DNA of 7,708 nucleotides from CAYXDR01 sp046498185 (GTDB lineage Bacteria > Desulfobacterota > DSM-4660 > Desulfatiglandales > Desulfatiglandaceae): positions 1 through 7,708 of the forward strand of contig JAWOBE010000175.1 in NCBI GenBank assembly GCA_046498185.1, written 5' to 3'. Shown here in pieces: positions 1-6,555 of this stretch. Each line of letters starts with the position of its first letter. Position 1 is the stretch's first letter. Below the pieces are notes generated by a model that worked only from the letters and a program-made list of their open reading frames with translations, was not told the origin of the DNA and made no database searches. A program made the position numbers and the translations under genes.

Positions 1-153
1 GCGGATACACTGGAGGTTATTTTCAGAGTCTAGAAAGATGCATTCACACAATTCACACAAGTGGAAGGCGGATTTTTATGGGACGGGAGCAGGAAAGCTA
101 AAGGTTTGTATTTTTATGTTTTTGAACCCCTAACCAAGAAGGAGGAGAATAAA

Positions 154-570
154 ATGAGAACACAACGCAAAACTTCTGCATTGCTGGTAATCGTGATGGG
201 CCTGGTCTTTTTCGCCGGCCTGGCATTCGTGGCCCCGTTTGAAAGCTCAGCCAAGGACGTGCAGACGATCACCGGGCAGATTCAGGGAGCCACGGCTGCC
301 CTTAGGGGATACCAGTGCCCCGCGGGTCAAAAGGCCTTGATGGCCGCAACAGAGAGAGATTTCGTCCTGGTGACGGACGACGGCAAGTACTATAACATGC
401 CGAACATTTCCCAGCATTTGAAGGTCAGCTTTCTTCTTAACACGGTTACTGTAAAAGGAGAAGTGATTGGGAACAGCATTATCGTTGATGAATTTATCTG
501 GCAGGACAAAACCATATGGACCCCTGAGCTTGAGTCGGAATTCCGTAAAGAAGCATACCAGGCTCCGTAA
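154..570 (+). CDS. Small exported protein of unknown function
   Basis: The product is 138 residues. The start is ATG 154, not the GTG at 61, because AAGGAGG (139-145) lies 8 bases upstream and the signal peptide begins right after it. Residues 1-33 look like a Sec signal peptide: basic start (MRTQRK), a hydrophobic core at about 9-28, and a possible signal peptidase I site after SSA (31-33). There is no lipobox. The mature part of about 105 residues alternates short beta-like stretches (ITGQI, FVLVTDDGKYY, VTVKGEV, IIVDEFIW), which suggests a small beta-barrel or OB-like fold; that is inference from pattern only. It has a single Cys (C55, in GYQCPAG), so an internal disulfide is not possible. 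The gene stands alone and is closed by its own terminator, suggesting a monocistronic periplasmic protein. I do not recognise the family. Confidence 0.8.
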   Translation: MRTQRKTSALLVIVMGLVFFAGLAFVAPFESSAKDVQTITGQIQGATAALRGYQCPAGQKALMAATERDFVLVTDDGKYYNMPNISQHLKVSFLLNTVTVKGEVIGNSIIVDEFIWQDKTIWTPELESEFRKEAYQAP

Positions 571-604
571 CAACGGGGATCCAGCAATCTGACAGCGTCA
601 TGGA

Positions 605-632
605 GGGGCCGAATTTTTCGGCCCCTTTTTTT
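605..632 (+). terminator. Rho-independent terminator
   Basis: A perfect 9-bp stem, GGGGCCGAA (605-613) with TTCGGCCCC (617-625), has a TTT loop and is followed directly by seven T (626-632). It lies 34 bases after the stop of the small exported protein gene and should end its transcript. The minus strand lacks an equally good T tract after the stem, so it acts mainly on the plus strand. Confidence 0.93.
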
Positions 633-731
633 GTCTATTTCCGCTGATTACCTCTCCACTTCCGTTCCAATACAGGATTCAACTTTATTTCCGTCCGGCA
701 TTATCATCCCCCTTTTAGCAGGTAACGTAGT

Positions 732-1013
732 TCATTCTCTGGATTGATGATTACTGTATCCTGCTGGGCTCTTCGCGAGGGACACGAAAAAAGCCGCACC
801 TCTTTCATCTGTCAGTTCGACTCACACGTCCCCGTTATGTTGCCGGGCCAATTCCTTTACGATGGTCAGTCCCAGGCCCAGTCCCTGCACCCCTCCGGCG
901 TTCGTGCTCCTGGCGAAAAGACCGAAGATTTTCCCCGCATCCAGGTCCCATAGGCCGGCGCAGCCCGGAGCAGGAAAGCCGGCCTTCCTGACGGAGATGA
1001 TCCAGGTGGAGCT
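732..1013 (-). pseudogene. Decayed 3' end of a histidine kinase gene (ATPase domain relic)
   Basis: Read on the minus strand, this stretch keeps the C-terminal half of a histidine kinase HATPase_c domain. An F-box-like segment (KIFGLFARS) is followed by a G2 box (GLGLGLTIVKELA) and by RQHNGDV. A TGA at 822-824 then interrupts the frame. Reading through it gives VELTDERGAAFFVSLAK, the usual last strand of the domain, and a second stop at 732-734. In this family the residue at the TGA is often Trp (GDVWVE), so TGG to TGA is the simplest explanation. Upstream, the DxGxG box is not intact (ISVRKAGFPAPG), and no N box, HisKA or sensor region can be found before about 1013. The frame continues to 1196 but no longer resembles the family, so the right boundary is approximate. 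The relic diverges from the receiver gene at 1220. It is probably non-functional. Confidence 0.72.
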
Positions 1014-1140
1014 TTTCCATGTATTACCGTTTTTAAGGGTTTTTCTGTGGATTTTGAATGCTTTTATTGTTGAATTCTTCTTGCATCCGTGGCCCAGGTC
1101 AGTTAAATTTAAATGCTTTTTATTTCTCTTTGATCGATTA

Positions 1141-1158
1141 CATGGGCGCTTTCCCATG
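1141..1158. promoter_or_regulatory. Inverted repeat upstream of the receiver gene
   Basis: CATGGG (1141-1146) and CCCATG (1153-1158) form perfect 6-base arms around a 6-base centre, 61 bases before the receiver gene start. It could be a dimeric regulator site or a small 5' UTR hairpin. There is no T tract, so it is not a terminator. I see no convincing sigma-70 promoter beside it, so the role is open. Confidence 0.3.
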
Positions 1159-1219
1159 ATAAGCCGGGGATGGAACAGGGCAAAAATTCTGCACATGCAA
1201 ATACCACGCGGAAGGAAAA

Positions 1220-1651
1220 ATGGCGATTAACCCGGAAAAAAAGCAGGCGTATACGATCCTGATAGCCGAAGACGATCCGGACGACCGCCTGATCATAAAA
1301 GCGGCGTTTGACGCGGGAGGGATTTCGCACCTGGTGCGTTTCGTGAACGACGGCGAAGAACTAATGGATTATCTCACGGAAAGGGAGCATTCCCTGAAGC
1401 AATTGCCGCGCCACATCCTGGTTCTCGACCTCAACATGCCCAGGAAAGACGGCCGGAAGGCACTCAGAGAAATCCGGCAGAACCCTCACCTGGACCATTT
1501 GCAAGTGGTGGTCCTCACAACTTCAGGCGCACAGCAGGACCGGGACTATTGCTCCAGGCTCGGCATTTCCAATTACATGGTAAAACCCAGCGATTTCGAC
1601 GGATTTCTCCATTTCGTGAAAATCATCGCCCAGATTTGCGAATGCGTATAA
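1220..1651 (+). CDS. Stand-alone receiver protein (Rcp1-type response regulator)
   Basis: The product is 143 residues and consists of one CheY-like receiver domain with no output domain. Visible family residues are the acidic pocket E17-D18-D19, the phosphoacceptor D70 (VLDLNMP, then KDG), the switch Thr T100 in VVVLTTS, and K122 in YMVKP. The long insert after beta-2 (DYLTEREHSLKQLPRH) and the LDLNMPRKDG wording are typical of Rcp1-like regulators that pair with Cph1-style kinases. The ATG at 1220 has GAAGGA at 1211-1216, a short spacing of 3 bases. The membrane kinase gene starts 193 bases downstream on the same strand and is the likely phosphodonor. Phosphorylation would probably change dimerisation or partner binding; the downstream partner is not in this window. 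The receiver assignment is firm and the pairing is inference. Confidence 0.93.
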   Translation: MAINPEKKQAYTILIAEDDPDDRLIIKAAFDAGGISHLVRFVNDGEELMDYLTEREHSLKQLPRHILVLDLNMPRKDGRKALREIRQNPHLDHLQVVVLTTSGAQQDRDYCSRLGISNYMVKPSDFDGFLHFVKIIAQICECV

Positions 1652-1726
1652 AGACGGAGAGATCATGTTCCGGGGGAATGGCGCTGTAGTCCTTCGATGT
1701 TCTTTGCAGGGGAATCAACTTCATCC

Positions 1727-1818
1727 GCGATCCTGAAAGATCGCAGGACCGGGATTATACTAGAGCAGGAATCCCGGCACGCTGAACCGTTCGAGGGAGC
1801 CTGCCACTGAAGCGGTTC
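1727..1818 (+). promoter_or_regulatory. Structured spacer with three successive inverted repeats
   Basis: The spacer between the receiver and kinase genes contains GCGATC (1727-1732) with GATCGC (1739-1744), then CCGGGATT (1749-1756) with AATCCCGG (1770-1777), then GAACCG (1784-1789) with CGGTTC (1813-1818). All arms are perfect. None is followed by a T tract, so they are not intrinsic terminators. They may set mRNA stability or processing between the two genes, or bind a regulator. The last repeat ends 26 bases before the kinase ATG, which lacks a visible Shine-Dalgarno site, so an effect on translation is possible. Confidence 0.35.
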
Positions 1819-1844
1819 GCTCGGTCCACACACAGATACGTCAA

Positions 1845-3815
1845 ATGAGCAGAAACAGAACCCCGGATTTCAGCCCAGACACACGATCATGGCACCGGAT
1901 GCTTTTTTTAAGCCTGGCGCTTTTCGCCGGGCTGTTTGTTCTCGGCCGCTATAATTATCTGCTCTTCCACAGCATCGCGGAAGCGTTCAGCATCGTCATC
2001 GCCTGTGCCATTTTCATGATAGCCTGGAACGCGCGTTCGATGCTCGAAAACCATTACCTGCTTTTTGTCGGGATCGCTTACCTGTTCGTAGGCGTGCTGG
2101 ATTTCACCCATACCCTGGCGTACAAGGGAATGGGCGTATTCCGGGATAACACCGCCAATCCCGCCACCCAGATGTGGATTGCCGCCAGGTTTCTCGAAAG
2201 TATTTCGCTGCTTTTCGCCGGGTTTTTTATTCGCCGCCGCCTGAAAACAGGCCTGGCGATGGCAGGCTGTTCCATTGTAACGGCCCTTTTCCTGCTGACT
2301 GTTTTCCGGTGGGATATTTTCCCGGCTTGTTTTGTTGAGCCGGAAGGGTTGACCGTTTTCAAAAAAGTCAGCGAATACGTGATAGCCGTCATCTTTCTGG
2401 CTGCGGGCGGGCTGCTGTTTTCTGCAAGAAAATCCTTCGACCGCGACGTGTTCCGTCTCCTTCTGGCCTCTATTTTCATCAGCACAGCGGCTGAACTGAC
2501 TTTCACGCTTTATAGCGATGTTTATGGCCTGATCAATCTATCTGGCCATTTCCTCAAGATCGTCTCATTTTATCTGATTTACAGGGCTATTATCGTCACC
2601 GGGCTTGTGAAACCCCAGACTATTCTGTTCAGAAGCCTCCAGGAAAACGAGGCGTTTTTGAACAGTGTGGTCATGTCATCGCTGAGCGGTCTGTATCTAT
2701 ATGACCTCGTGAAAAAGACCAACCTCTTCATAAATCCCGAGTACACAAAATTTACAGGATACAGCTTGGCCGATATCCAGGCGATGGATGGGGCCGGGTT
2801 TTTCGATCTTTTTCATCCTGACGACCGTGCTGAGGTCGCCTTGCACTGGGAGCGTTTGATGAAGGCCGCTGACGGTGAAAGCCATGAAATCGAGTACCGG
2901 TTCAAGACCGCGCAAGGCCGGTGGATATGGTTTTTATCAAGGGATGCGGTCTTCAAGCGCGCGGATGACGGCTCAGGTGTCCAGGTTATCGGGTCTTTTC
3001 TTGACATTACCGAGAGGAAAAAAGCGGAAGCCGAACTCAAACGGAGGCACGACGAACTGGAGGAGCGGGTCAAAAGGCGAACGGCTGTTTTGCGCTGGCG
3101 TAACCGGGAACTCAGGGAATTCGCGTATGTCGCCTCCCACGATCTCCAGGAGCCGCTGCGGAAAATTCAGACATTCGGTAAAATGCTCGAACGTGAGGCC
3201 GCCGGGAATCTGGATGCGAAATCCATGGATTACCTGCAGCGCATGAGCAGGGCAGCCTCCCATATGCAAGCCCTTGTTCAAAACCTCCTCGCCTATTCCC
3301 GGCTGACTTCCGATGTTCAACCTTTTGTCGCAACGGATCTGCGCCAGGTCGCCCGAAACGCCCTGTCCAACCTGGAAGTCAAGATATCCGAAACCGGCGC
3401 CTCGATCACGGTCGGCGACCTTCCCACGGTTGAAGCGGATCCGATTCAAATGACCCAGCTTTTTCAGAATCTCATAACCAACGCGCTGCGCTATCACCGG
3501 AAAGGACGCAGGCCCGAGGTAAGTATATACGCTCCGGCCCCACGAACGGAAGGGGTTGCGACCGGGTTTTGTGAAATCCATTTCCAGGATGACGGAATCG
3601 GGTTCGATGAACGGTTTCTCGAGCAGATCTTCAAACCTTTCAAAAAGCTCCATGCCTGGCACGAATACGAGGGGACCGGAATGGGCCTTTCCATCTGCAG
3701 GAAGATCGTCGAACGCCACGATGGAAGTATTACAGCAAAAAGCGCCCCAGGAAACGGGGCCACTTTCATTGTGAGACTCCCCCTCGCCCAGAAAGGCCGT
3801 GGATACGCACCCTGA
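1845..3815 (+). CDS. Membrane sensor histidine kinase, MASE3-PAS-HisKA-HATPase
   Basis: The product is 656 residues. Residues about 18-255 contain seven or eight hydrophobic helices in a MASE3-like sensor, with the typical DFTHTLAYKGMGVF and NPATQMWIAARFLES segments. A PAS domain (about 268-392) ends in GSFLDITERKKAEAEL. A charged coiled coil (about 390-425) follows, then HisKA with the H box ASHDLQEPLRK, giving phosphoacceptor H432. The HATPase has its N box at about 542-549 (NLITNALR), G1 as DDGIGF (582-587), an F box around IFKPFKKLH, and G2 as GTGMGLSICRKIVERH (610-625). All catalytic boxes are intact. The short ATP lid and SHDLQEPLR wording match Cph1-type kinases, which use Rcp1-type receivers like the upstream gene. 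ATG 1845 has no evident Shine-Dalgarno site; the in-frame stop at 1761 leaves no other ATG, GTG or TTG upstream, and ATG 1899 is the only close alternative. The ligand of MASE3 is unknown. Confidence 0.92.
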   Translation: MSRNRTPDFSPDTRSWHRMLFLSLALFAGLFVLGRYNYLLFHSIAEAFSIVIACAIFMIAWNARSMLENHYLLFVGIAYLFVGVLDFTHTLAYKGMGVFRDNTANPATQMWIAARFLESISLLFAGFFIRRRLKTGLAMAGCSIVTALFLLTVFRWDIFPACFVEPEGLTVFKKVSEYVIAVIFLAAGGLLFSARKSFDRDVFRLLLASIFISTAAELTFTLYSDVYGLINLSGHFLKIVSFYLIYRAIIVTGLVKPQTILFRSLQENEAFLNSVVMSSLSGLYLYDLVKKTNLFINPEYTKFTGYSLADIQAMDGAGFFDLFHPDDRAEVALHWERLMKAADGESHEIEYRFKTAQGRWIWFLSRDAVFKRADDGSGVQVIGSFLDITERKKAEAELKRRHDELEERVKRRTAVLRWRNRELREFAYVASHDLQEPLRKIQTFGKMLEREAAGNLDAKSMDYLQRMSRAASHMQALVQNLLAYSRLTSDVQPFVATDLRQVARNALSNLEVKISETGASITVGDLPTVEADPIQMTQLFQNLITNALRYHRKGRRPEVSIYAPAPRTEGVATGFCEIHFQDDGIGFDERFLEQIFKPFKKLHAWHEYEGTGMGLSICRKIVERHDGSITAKSAPGNGATFIVRLPLAQKGRGYAP

Positions 3816-3908
3816 TCTCCTCGCGGCCCCGGACGGGTGAAGTGCCGCCAGCCCCCTTTTCGACGCCTATTTGCAGGGGTCCGTTTCACGGCGGCCCACG
3901 GTCCTAAA

Positions 3909-4784
3909 TTATTTTGTGGAACTTCGCCTGAACCGCGAAAGGATCTCTTCTAATCGCTCCTCACCCATAAACGGTATTTTCGCGAGAGGCTTCTCCGTTA
4001 CTCTCGACCGGAATCGACCGGCGAAGACCGCCTTCGGCTCCGTGCGGTAAAGGACGCCGATGGAGATTGATTCTTCATCGGCCCACGACTTTGCCATGGC
4101 CGCGTTTTTGTCGGCGGGATCGTGATCGGCACCCAGTTCCCGTATACGCTCCTCGTACCATTCCACGGGACGGGTGCCCCACGTTATGCAGGGCTGGATC
4201 ACATCCACGAAGGACAACCCGGGGTGCTTTACAGCCTCTACAAGAATATCTTTCAGATGGTCCACTTTGCGCGCAAATCCCCGGGCCACAAAGGTACAGC
4301 CATGCATGATGGCTACGGCCGGCATGTTCAGCGGTTCGATTTCCACCCCTTCCAACTGAAGGCTGCGCTTTTCCCCCTTTGGCGTGGTCGGTGAAGCCTG
4401 ACCCTTTGTGAGCGCGTATATTTCGTTGTTGTGGACCATCACGGTGATGTCCGGATTTCTCCGAATCGCGTGGATAAAATGGTTTCCCCCTTCGCCATAG
4501 CAATCCCCGTCTCCGGTGGCCACGATGGTTGTAAGCTCGGGGTTGGCAGCATGAATTCCCAAGGCCGCCGAAACAGCACGACCGTGCAGGCCGTTGAAGA
4601 AGTTGCATTTCAGGTAGTGGGGAAGTTTCGCCGCCTGACCGATGCCCGACACAAGGCACACCTGATCAGGGGTCCTCTTCAGCTCCACAAGGGCTTTTTT
4701 GACCGCCTGCAGAATGCCGAAGTTGGGGCACCCCGGGCACCACTGATTTTCCGTATTACTCGCATACTCATTTATGCTTGGCAT
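3909..4784 (-). CDS. korB: 2-oxoacid:ferredoxin oxidoreductase beta subunit (TPP-binding)
   Basis: The product is 291 residues, normal for the family. With the alpha and gamma parts it oxidatively decarboxylates a 2-oxoacid with CoA, reducing ferredoxin, or runs in reverse to fix CO2. Visible features are WCPGC (15-19) for the 4Fe-4S cluster; GIGQAAKLPHYLKC (47-60), where the usual Cys of GIGC is Gln and C60 may supply the ligand; HGR (67-69); the TPP/Mg motif GDGDCYGEGGNH (91-102) with NNEIYALTKGQASPTT (119-134); and IQPC (196-199). ATG 4784 is fixed by AAGGAGG (4792-4798), 7 bases upstream and inside the end of korA. The two genes overlap by 17 bases, implying one mRNA and coupled translation. 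The exact substrate (2-oxoglutarate, pyruvate or another 2-oxoacid) cannot be read from sequence, so the symbol is a family label. The gene converges on the kinase gene. Confidence 0.9.
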   Translation of the reverse strand: MPSINEYASNTENQWCPGCPNFGILQAVKKALVELKRTPDQVCLVSGIGQAAKLPHYLKCNFFNGLHGRAVSAALGIHAANPELTTIVATGDGDCYGEGGNHFIHAIRRNPDITVMVHNNEIYALTKGQASPTTPKGEKRSLQLEGVEIEPLNMPAVAIMHGCTFVARGFARKVDHLKDILVEAVKHPGLSFVDVIQPCITWGTRPVEWYEERIRELGADHDPADKNAAMAKSWADEESISIGVLYRTEPKAVFAGRFRSRVTEKPLAKIPFMGEERLEEILSRFRRSSTK

Positions 4785-6447
4785 GGAATAGCCTCCTTAT
4801 ATATTCTCCCGTGAGAGGAAGGCCGTCATAGCGCCGGACCGCGCCATAGAACGAAACACCGAACTCTGAACGCAGCAGTCGCGCCATCTGGCCGCCGGCA
4901 TTGCTTTCCACGTGCCACAGTAAAGTGCGCTCCGGAAACCGGTATTCAGGAAGCGGCCAGAGCTCGGTGAAATGGATCATGCCCGCCCGCACACCTTCGT
5001 CCCTCAGAAGGTCGATCGCCTCCATAATGGCTCCCCGTGAAGATCCCCACCCAACCAATATGTGTTCAGCTCCTTCGATGGAATACTCTTCCGGCGGGTT
5101 AACCTCGCTTCTGAGGCCCGTCAGCTTGGCAAGCCGCTTTTCCACCATGGACGGCACCGTTTGAGCCATATCCTCGGTGATATGCCCGTATTCGTCATGC
5201 TCGTCGCTGTCCACACATACCAGATTCTTGCTCTGCCCGGGGTAGAGTCTGGGTGATATGCCGTCCGTAGTCAGGCGGTACCTCCGGTATTCCCGGATCG
5301 TCGAAGCATCGGACAGGAAACCTGCCGGGGAAACACCGGAGGTTTCAAAATCGGTGTAGGAATAATGGGCGTCAGCCAGGAACTGGTCCGTCAACAGGAT
5401 GACCGGGATCTGGTATTTGTCCGCCATGTTGAATGCACGTACCGTTTTTCTGAAGGCGTCTTCTGGATCCGACGGTGCCATCACCAGTTTAGGGAATTCG
5501 CCGTGCCCGGCGTGGATCGCGAAGAGCAAGTCCCCCTGTGCGGTCCTCGTTGGCAGACCGGTGGCGGGACCCGGCCTTTGGGCCAGCACGATCACCAGAG
5601 GAGTTTCGATCATGCCTGCCAGGCTGACCCCCTCAACCATCAATGCGAAACCTCCTCCCGAGGTGGCGGTCATGGCTCTAGCCCCGCCGTAGGAGGCGCC
5701 CAGCGCCATATTTATTGCACCGATTTCATCCTCGGCCTGTTCGGCGAAAATCCCGAGACTTTCCCCTTCCCGAGCCAGAAAGGTGATGATACCCGTGGAC
5801 GGAGTCATGGGATAGGCGGAGATGAAACGGCAACCGGCATAGGCAGCCGCGACGGGGATCGCCTCGTTTCCGGCAATCACGAAATGACTACCCTGCCCGG
5901 CCGGCAGTGTCCACGGGCACATGTCCCGACAATCGCGCTTCGCCCTTTCAAATCCTTTTTCCACAGCCTTGCAATTGGCTGCCACAACCTTCCTCCCCTT
6001 GTGGGAAAAGTTTGCTTCCAACACCTCTTTGAGGACCTCGAGATCGAGATCCAGAACACCCGCCAACGCCCCGACCGCCACGGTATTGGCGTATATCTCT
6101 GCGCCGATTTCTGCTTTCGCGATTTCACCAAACGGTATGCCGATCACGCCCTCGGCGTCCTGCTCACGCGCTATCACAACTCCTTTTCCTCCGAGAAGCC
6201 CCTTATATTTCTCCGCGGCCCCTGCGTTGAGGGCCAACAGCACGTCGGCACGTAAAAGGGGGGCGTTGTGCGGCTCTTCACTCACCCTTATGGAATAGCT
6301 GTTCTGGCCCCCCCGGATCCTGGATTCATATTCCTGCCAGGCAAAAACCGAGTAGCCTTGGGCCGCGACGGTTTCGGCAAGGATTTCTCCCACTGTCTGG
6401 ACCCCTTCGCCTGCGGCGCCTGCGATGACCAAGTTCAAATCTCTCAT
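4768..6447 (-). CDS. korA: 2-oxoacid:acceptor oxidoreductase alpha subunit (gamma-alpha fusion)
   Basis: The product is 559 residues. The N-terminal gamma domain (about 1-180) begins LVIAGAAGEGVQTVGEILAE and carries ESRIRGGQNSY. The alpha domain starts near 186 with the 2-oxoacid contact motif AYPMTPSTG (211-219), then EQAEDEIGAIN (236-246), ATSGGGFALM (261-270) and QRPGPATGLPT (290-300). A C-terminal transketolase-like domain has ELWPLP (495-500). This fused layout is standard for two-subunit Kor-type enzymes. ATG 6447 is preferred: AAGGAG (6456-6461) is 8 bases upstream, and the gamma fold begins at once. The frame is open further, to a TTG at 6552, but the extra 35 residues match nothing in the family and lie over a strong hairpin. 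korA is the first gene of the korA-korB unit. No small ferredoxin subunit follows, so a separate ferredoxin must take the electrons. Substrate identity is not determinable here. Confidence 0.92.
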   Translation of the reverse strand: MRDLNLVIAGAAGEGVQTVGEILAETVAAQGYSVFAWQEYESRIRGGQNSYSIRVSEEPHNAPLLRADVLLALNAGAAEKYKGLLGGKGVVIAREQDAEGVIGIPFGEIAKAEIGAEIYANTVAVGALAGVLDLDLEVLKEVLEANFSHKGRKVVAANCKAVEKGFERAKRDCRDMCPWTLPAGQGSHFVIAGNEAIPVAAAYAGCRFISAYPMTPSTGIITFLAREGESLGIFAEQAEDEIGAINMALGASYGGARAMTATSGGGFALMVEGVSLAGMIETPLVIVLAQRPGPATGLPTRTAQGDLLFAIHAGHGEFPKLVMAPSDPEDAFRKTVRAFNMADKYQIPVILLTDQFLADAHYSYTDFETSGVSPAGFLSDASTIREYRRYRLTTDGISPRLYPGQSKNLVCVDSDEHDEYGHITEDMAQTVPSMVEKRLAKLTGLRSEVNPPEEYSIEGAEHILVGWGSSRGAIMEAIDLLRDEGVRAGMIHFTELWPLPEYRFPERTLLWHVESNAGGQMARLLRSEFGVSFYGAVRRYDGLPLTGEYIRRLFHAKHK

Positions 6448-6455
6448 ATCAACGG

Positions 6456-6461
6456 CTCCTT
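6456..6461 (-). promoter_or_regulatory. Ribosome binding site deciding the korA start
   Basis: AAGGAG on the minus strand lies 8 bases upstream of ATG 6447. This supports a 559-residue KorA rather than the 35-residue longer reading from TTG 6552. Confidence 0.8.
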
Positions 6462-6493
6462 CTCGTCCCATTGGGATCCGGCGGGATTCCCAG

Positions 6494-6535
6494 CGGCCGC
6501 ATTCGGTTGAAACCGTTGGCTCCGAAGTGCGGCCG
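6494..6535 (-). promoter_or_regulatory. Strong leader hairpin upstream of korA
   Basis: CGGCCGCATTCGG (6494-6506) pairs with CCGAAGTGCGGCCG (6522-6535). The 13 base pairs are interrupted by one bulged base and close a 15-base loop. In the korAB transcript this would be a very stable GC-rich stem 46 to 88 bases before the korA ATG. It is not followed by a T run on the minus strand, so it is not a plain intrinsic terminator. A role in mRNA stability, leader control or protein binding is possible but unproven. Confidence 0.5.
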
Positions 6536-6555
6536 GGGACGGAAAAATTCAATCA

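Noticed and set aside
42..59. Tandem 9-base repeat ATTCACACA
   Set aside because: Only two copies in a non-coding spot; too short to call a functional repeat or CRISPR unit.
38..133. A 31-codon plus-strand ORF ending just before the ribosome binding site of the exported protein gene
   Set aside because: No good Shine-Dalgarno site and no family resemblance; it overlaps the likely promoter region and is probably chance.
822..824. TGA in the kinase relic as selenocysteine
   Set aside because: The position fits Trp in the family, the gene lacks its 5' half, and nothing suggests a catalytic selenocysteine.
1081..1108. Possible sigma-70 promoter for the receiver gene (TTGCAT, 16 bases, TTAAAT)
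   Set aside because: Both boxes match consensus poorly.
2973..3719. A 248-codon minus-strand open frame opposite the kinase gene
   Set aside because: It is the antisense shadow of the HisKA/HATPase region, whose plus-strand motifs are all intact.
3816..3908. Possible bidirectional terminator between the converging kinase and korB genes
   Set aside because: GCGGC/GCCGC and GCCGCC/GGCGGC pairings exist, but arms are short, loops long and T tracts weak; not strong enough to annotate.
5365..6255. A 296-codon plus-strand open frame opposite korA
   Set aside because: Antisense to a clear KorA reading frame with family motifs; its translation has no recognisable domains.
6448..6552. N-terminal extension of KorA from TTG 6552
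   Set aside because: It lies upstream of a good ribosome binding site and ATG at the conserved gamma domain start, and covers a strong hairpin.
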